A stretch of DNA of 9,564 bases, taken from assembly GCA_937928015.1 (NCBI GenBank), contig CALFXA010000146.1, forward strand, positions 1 to 9,564, given 5' to 3'. Of this stretch, positions 7,075 through 9,564 are shown one piece after another (position 1 is the first letter of the stretch; every line of letters starts with the position of its first letter). Position numbers and translations under genes: made by a program. A model generated the notes under the pieces. The model searched no databases and was not told the origin of the DNA. It worked only from the letters and a program-made list of their open reading frames with translations. The DNA is from an uncultured Anaerolineales bacterium (lineage in GTDB: Bacteria; Chloroflexota; Anaerolineae; Anaerolineales; Villigracilaceae).

Positions 7075-7728
7075 CTATCGCTCCTTCGTCTCACGACGGT
7101 ACAACACGTAGGAATAGGCCAGCAGGAACAGGGTCGAACCAATCAGCGGGACGAATAATAGCCAAAAGGCGACCATGCCGCCAAAGAGTCCGCCGATCAC
7201 CGCCAGCACACCCGAAGCCATGAACAGGGTCGCGCCCAGACGATGAGTCTCATCCCACACACGGTCGCTGCTCAGGGTCCATGGTGTGCGGATGCCGATG
7301 AAGAAGTTCCGTTTTGCCTTTCGCAGCATGAATCCAATGGCGATGAACAAGAATCCCATGAAGGGTAGCATGGCCGTGCTCATCTTAAAGTTATGGTAGC
7401 CCAGGCTCCAGGCCAGGGTCAGTCCATGAACGTAGATCATAAACCCGACCATCAGGGCGATGAACAAGTTGAACGCCTCGCGGAATTGGGCGATGTTGGC
7501 CTTGAGCGGATCGATCGATGGCACAACCAGAAAGAGCACGAGCATGCCCAAAGTAACCAATGGCATGAGGAATACACCCCAGAACCTGGGCATGTATCCG
7601 TTGACTTGGTCATTGACGTCCCAGTGCGAGGCCATCTGTTCGGGCAATTGATTCCAAAGCAGGACACCAGCCAAGCTGGCGGCGACAATCAAGACAAGCG
7701 AAATGATGAGGGTAGTGCGAGTTGACAT
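7075..7728 (-). CDS. SdpI family membrane protein (DUF1648 + SdpI)
   Basis: A 217-residue, roughly six-helix membrane protein. After a first helix (6-25) comes LPEQMASHWDVNDQVNGY (28-45), the DUF1648 signature. The later FIGIRTPWTLSS (143-154) and DETHRLGA (159-166) are the SdpI signature. In Bacillus subtilis, SdpI confers immunity to the SdpC killing peptide and signals to the repressor SdpR. Here no toxin or SdpR homologue is visible, so immunity is only an analogy. The start at 7728 is chosen because AAGGAGA lies just upstream; the longer frame to 7758 would begin inside a hairpin/parS spacer with no ribosome binding site. The gene is 76 bp after the slipin gene and is bracketed by two parS sites. 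Confidence 0.9.
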   Translation of the reverse strand: MSTRTTLIISLVLIVAASLAGVLLWNQLPEQMASHWDVNDQVNGYMPRFWGVFLMPLVTLGMLVLFLVVPSIDPLKANIAQFREAFNLFIALMVGFMIYVHGLTLAWSLGYHNFKMSTAMLPFMGFLFIAIGFMLRKAKRNFFIGIRTPWTLSSDRVWDETHRLGATLFMASGVLAVIGGLFGGMVAFWLLFVPLIGSTLFLLAYSYVLYRRETKER

Positions 7729-7758
7729 TCTTTCTCCTTGTGCGGCAATAGCCGCCAC

Positions 7759-7772
7759 GTTTCACGTGAAAC
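7759..7772. other. parS: parS site 2 (ParB/Spo0J binding palindrome)
   Basis: A second exact GTTTCACGTGAAAC, extended by C and G into a 16-bp palindrome (7758-7773). It lies in the gap between the slipin and sdpI-like genes, 30 bp upstream of the sdpI-like start. Centre-to-centre distance from the first copy is 702 bp. Confidence 0.9.
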
Positions 7773-7777
7773 GAACG

Positions 7778-7799
7778 GGGCGGGAGGGTGCTCCCGCCC
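7778..7799 (-). other. GC-rich intercistronic hairpin after the slipin gene
   Basis: GGGCGGGAG (7778-7786) and CTCCCGCCC (7791-7799) form a perfect 9-bp stem with a 4-base loop, starting five bases after the slipin stop. No T run follows in the leftward direction, so it is more likely an mRNA 3'-end stabiliser, processing site or weak attenuator than a full terminator. It could set different expression of the upstream and downstream genes of the cluster. Confidence 0.6.
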
Positions 7800-7804
7800 A
7801 CGCC

Positions 7805-8737
7805 TTACTTTTCTTCCTTGCGAATATTTTGCTGGGCTATCGAAACGATGCCACTCATCCCGCCCAGGTTCATCGTGTCCACGGCAGAGGAGGGCACAAT
7901 GACCAGGGCACCTTTCTCCTTGAGACCTTCGAACAGCATGTTCATGGCGCGCAGATGCAGGGCGGTCGGGTTGTTGACATAGGCCTGCGAGGCCACCGAA
8001 AACGATTCGGCGATCTGCTTCTCCGATTCGCCGAGGATGACGCGCGCCTGGCGCTCGCGTTCCGCCTGGGCCTGGCGGGACATGGCATCTTCCAGGTCCT
8101 GCGGGATGACGATGTCGCGGATCTCGACCGACTGCACGGTCACGCCCCAGGGCGTAGTGCGCTCATCGATGATCTTCTGCAATTCCTGGTCGATCACGCT
8201 GCGGCCCACGAGGATGTCGGCCAACATCATACGGCCTGTGATGTCGCGCAGAGCGGTTTGGGCAGCCCAGTCGACGGCGGCTTCGTAGTTCTTGACCTCG
8301 AGTGCGGCCTTCTCGGCATCCCACACGACCCAGAACAGCACGGCATCCACGTCCACAGGGACGGTGTCCTTGGTGAGCGTCTTCTGGGCCGAGAACGGCG
8401 TCACCATTACACGGTGGTCAATCCAGGACGGGATGGTGTCGATCACAGGCACGATCCAAAACAGGCCGGGCCCCTTCAATCCCTTGAATTTACCCAGGCG
8501 GAGCACCACGGCCTTTTCCCACTGGGAGGCCACTTTGAGCGCAAAAAGGATGTAGGTTGCGATCAACAGCGTGCCGATCACCCAGGTGCCGATCCAACCA
8601 TCGCCGATCTTGCCATCCATCAGAATTGCACCCAATACGCCAGCCGCTAGAAATATACTGAACAGCGCGCCTGCGATTGGCGGGATGTGCTGATCGACCT
8701 TCGTATTACGGGCCTCTTTCGTCATAGTAAGTTTCAT
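7805..8737 (-). CDS. SPFH/Band 7 slipin (stomatin-like) protein
   Basis: A 310-residue membrane-anchored SPFH protein. Two hydrophobic segments (about 21-40 and 47-66) precede the Band 7 domain, which begins near QWEKAVVLRLGKFKG (72-86) and continues through GPGLFWIVPVIDTI. The domain contains the ERTTPWGV and VEIRDIVIPQ strands of slipins. It is followed by a charged coiled-coil stretch (SRQAQAERERQARVI) and the C-terminal PSSAVDTMNLGG typical of prokaryotic slipins. Such proteins oligomerise in membrane microdomains and modulate membrane proteins and proteases. The start at 8737 is supported by AAGGAGA and lies one base beyond the gntR stop, indicating translational coupling; the longer frame to 8854 lies within gntR and is rejected. 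An NfeD-type partner, common beside slipins, is not visible here. Confidence 0.92.
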   Translation of the reverse strand: MKLTMTKEARNTKVDQHIPPIAGALFSIFLAAGVLGAILMDGKIGDGWIGTWVIGTLLIATYILFALKVASQWEKAVVLRLGKFKGLKGPGLFWIVPVIDTIPSWIDHRVMVTPFSAQKTLTKDTVPVDVDAVLFWVVWDAEKAALEVKNYEAAVDWAAQTALRDITGRMMLADILVGRSVIDQELQKIIDERTTPWGVTVQSVEIRDIVIPQDLEDAMSRQAQAERERQARVILGESEKQIAESFSVASQAYVNNPTALHLRAMNMLFEGLKEKGALVIVPSSAVDTMNLGGMSGIVSIAQQNIRKEEK

Positions 8738-8738
8738 C

Positions 8739-9158
8739 TTATTCTCCTTCGTTATCCACATCGGTCTGGACCTCGATCTGGTCCAACAGCTTTTGCCTGA
8801 TTTCCTCGTTCGAGAATCCCAGGCGACGGGCTTCCCGCACATAGCGACTGGCAAGTGCCGTAAGGGACTCGCGTCGCAAACGGTCTGATATTTCGGGAGG
8901 CGGCTTCTCTGTGATATACGTGCCGCGTCCCTGTTGGGTTGAGATTACGCCAGCCTCATCCAAGACGCGATAGGAACGTGCCACCGTATTGAAATTGACG
9001 CGCAGTTCCTCGGCGAGTGATCGCACAGTCGGTAGTTGGTCGCCGGGTTTGAGCGTTCCGTCTGCGATCTGCTGTTTGATCTGTTCGATCAATTGCAGAT
9101 AAATGGGTAGTTCGGAGCGCAGGTCGATTTGAATGGTTTCTGAAAGTCTCTTGTTCAT
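8739..9158 (-). CDS. GntR family regulator, YtrA subfamily
   Basis: A 139-residue transcription factor. Residues 17-82 form the winged helix-turn-helix: LPIYLQLIEQIKQQI, GDQLPTVRSLAEEL, then VNFNTVARSYRVLDEAGV and the wing GRGTYI. The C-terminal region is only about 57 residues and lacks the large effector domain of FadR or HutC types, which places it in the short YtrA subfamily. In Firmicutes, YtrA regulators sit first in the operon they repress and respond to envelope-active antibiotics. Here too the gene leads a cluster of membrane-protein genes, and operator-like repeats overlap its promoter, so autoregulation is likely. No Shine-Dalgarno sequence precedes the ATG, and the predicted leader is only about 20 bases. 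Confidence 0.93.
   Translation of the reverse strand: MNKRLSETIQIDLRSELPIYLQLIEQIKQQIADGTLKPGDQLPTVRSLAEELRVNFNTVARSYRVLDEAGVISTQQGRGTYITEKPPPEISDRLRRESLTALASRYVREARRLGFSNEEIRQKLLDQIEVQTDVDNEGE
8752..8760. other. Consensus DnaA box
   Basis: TTATCCACA is an exact match to the canonical DnaA box. It lies inside the 3' end of the gntR coding region. A single box does not make an origin, and no cluster of near-matches is visible around it, so it may be a titration site or chance. Confidence 0.4.
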
Positions 9159-9170
9159 AATTGTATCATT

Positions 9171-9199
9171 GTATCATTGTACTAATTGTATAACCATAC
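9171..9199. promoter_or_regulatory. Putative YtrA-type operators (two GTA-N6-TAC sites)
   Basis: Two matches to GTA-N6-TAC occur at 9171-9182 and 9188-9199 with centres 17 bp apart. The second overlaps the spacer and -10 of the gntR promoter; the first covers the expected transcription start. The stretch 9160-9192 also contains four ATTGTA units at 8-9 bp spacing. Placement fits autorepression by the adjacent GntR-family protein. Binding is inferred. Confidence 0.5.
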
Positions 9200-9212
9200 T
9201 ACCGGTTGTCAA
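9185..9212 (-). promoter_or_regulatory. Promoter of the gntR-slipin operon
   Basis: Read leftward, a perfect TTGACA (9212-9207) is followed after 16 bp by TACAAT (9190-9185), 5 of 6 to the -10 consensus. Transcription would start near 9178, giving a leader of about 20 bases. This is the best promoter in the window. Confidence 0.75.
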
Positions 9213-9258
9213 GAGGCAAATCCACGGCTGGCGCGTCCATCCCCTCAGTTTGGCGTGG

Positions 9259-9264
9259 TAGAAT
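9259..9264 (+). promoter_or_regulatory. Candidate -10 element of pdxS
   Basis: TAGAAT (5 of 6 to consensus) lies 28 bp before the pdxS start in the 134-bp divergent gap. No good -35 is found 16-18 bp upstream, so the call is weak. Confidence 0.3.
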
Positions 9265-9292
9265 CCAGCCGCATTCAATAAAGGAGTAGATC

Positions 9293-9564
9293 ATGGAACA
9301 ACAGACTGGTACATTTGCGGTAAAGAAGGGTTTGGCCCAAATGCTCAAAGGCGGCGTCATCATGGACGTGGTGAACGCCGAGCAAGCCAAGATTGCTGAA
9401 GAAGCCGGCGCTTGCGCCGTGATGGCGCTCGAGCGCGTGCCCGCCGACATCCGCGCGGACGGCGGTGTGGCCCGCATGTCTGACCCCGATATGATCCTCA
9501 AGATCATGGACGCGGTCACCATCCCCGTCATGGCCAAGTGCCGCATCGGCCACTTCGTCGAGGC
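9293..9564 (+). CDS. pdxS: Pyridoxal 5'-phosphate synthase lyase subunit, 3' partial
   Basis: The first 90 codons of PdxS (SNZ/PDX1), the TIM-barrel subunit that condenses ribose 5-phosphate, glyceraldehyde 3-phosphate and ammonia into pyridoxal phosphate; ammonia comes from the PdxT glutaminase. The visible sequence shows [39 protein letters not shown] and [14 protein letters not shown]25 and K82 correspond to the Bacillus catalytic Asp24 and Lys81 that bind the sugar phosphate. AAGGAG at 9281-9286, six bases before the ATG, sets the start. The gene diverges from gntR and runs off the window, so the second half and any pdxT are not visible. Confidence 0.97.
   Translation, partial: MEQQTGTFAVKKGLAQMLKGGVIMDVVNAEQAKIAEEAGACAVMALERVPADIRADGGVARMSDPDMILKIMDAVTIPVMAKCRIGHFVE

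Noticed and set aside
7703..8650. 315-codon rightward frame opposite the slipin gene
   Set aside because: His/Gly/Asp-rich shadow translation of a well-supported slipin gene on the other strand.
9160..9172. Tiny leader frame (ATG ATA CAA TTA TGA, leftward) ending in an ATGA overlap with the gntR start
   Set aside because: Only four codons, no ribosome binding site, and explained by the repeats. A translational-coupling role cannot be supported.
9199..9546. Leftward frame opposite pdxS
   Set aside because: Antisense to the clearly conserved PdxS N terminus; no recognisable protein.

Overview
The window looks like chromosomal DNA of a bacterium, most likely Chloroflexota, class Anaerolineae. 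This placement is an inference from protein resemblance (a DUF5671-type membrane protein, a non-canonical PEP/pyruvate-binding protein, a YtrA-type regulator next to a slipin) and from the GC-rich coding style. No rRNA or other phylogenetic marker is present. There are nine protein genes (two cut by the window edges), no tRNA or rRNA, no insertion sequence and no CRISPR array.

Left part (1-4389, rightward): the 3' part of a DUF5671-type membrane protein gene, then dnaN (DNA polymerase III sliding clamp) with a candidate promoter and a strong intrinsic terminator, then a 783-residue protein with a pyruvate phosphate dikinase-type ATP-grasp domain. The last gene converges on, and overlaps by 26 bp, a leftward GT-C glycosyltransferase-like membrane protein gene (4364-5794).

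Right part (5851-9212, leftward): five genes read gntR/ytrA - SPFH slipin - sdpI-like - DUF4177 - yhfC-like intramembrane protease. They start from a strong promoter with operator-like repeats at 9171-9212 and end at a 12-bp-stem terminator at 5851-5884. A cotranscribed cell-envelope protection or stress operon is a reasonable hypothesis. A divergent pdxS gene (vitamin B6 synthesis) begins at 9293 and leaves the window.

The most striking non-coding signal is two perfect copies of the chromosomal parS core GTTTCACGTGAAAC, the ParB/Spo0J binding site, at 7057-7070 and 7759-7772. They lie immediately on either side of the sdpI-like gene. Together with dnaN and one perfect DnaA box (8752-8760), they suggest an origin-proximal location and a ParB loading site embedded in the envelope operon.
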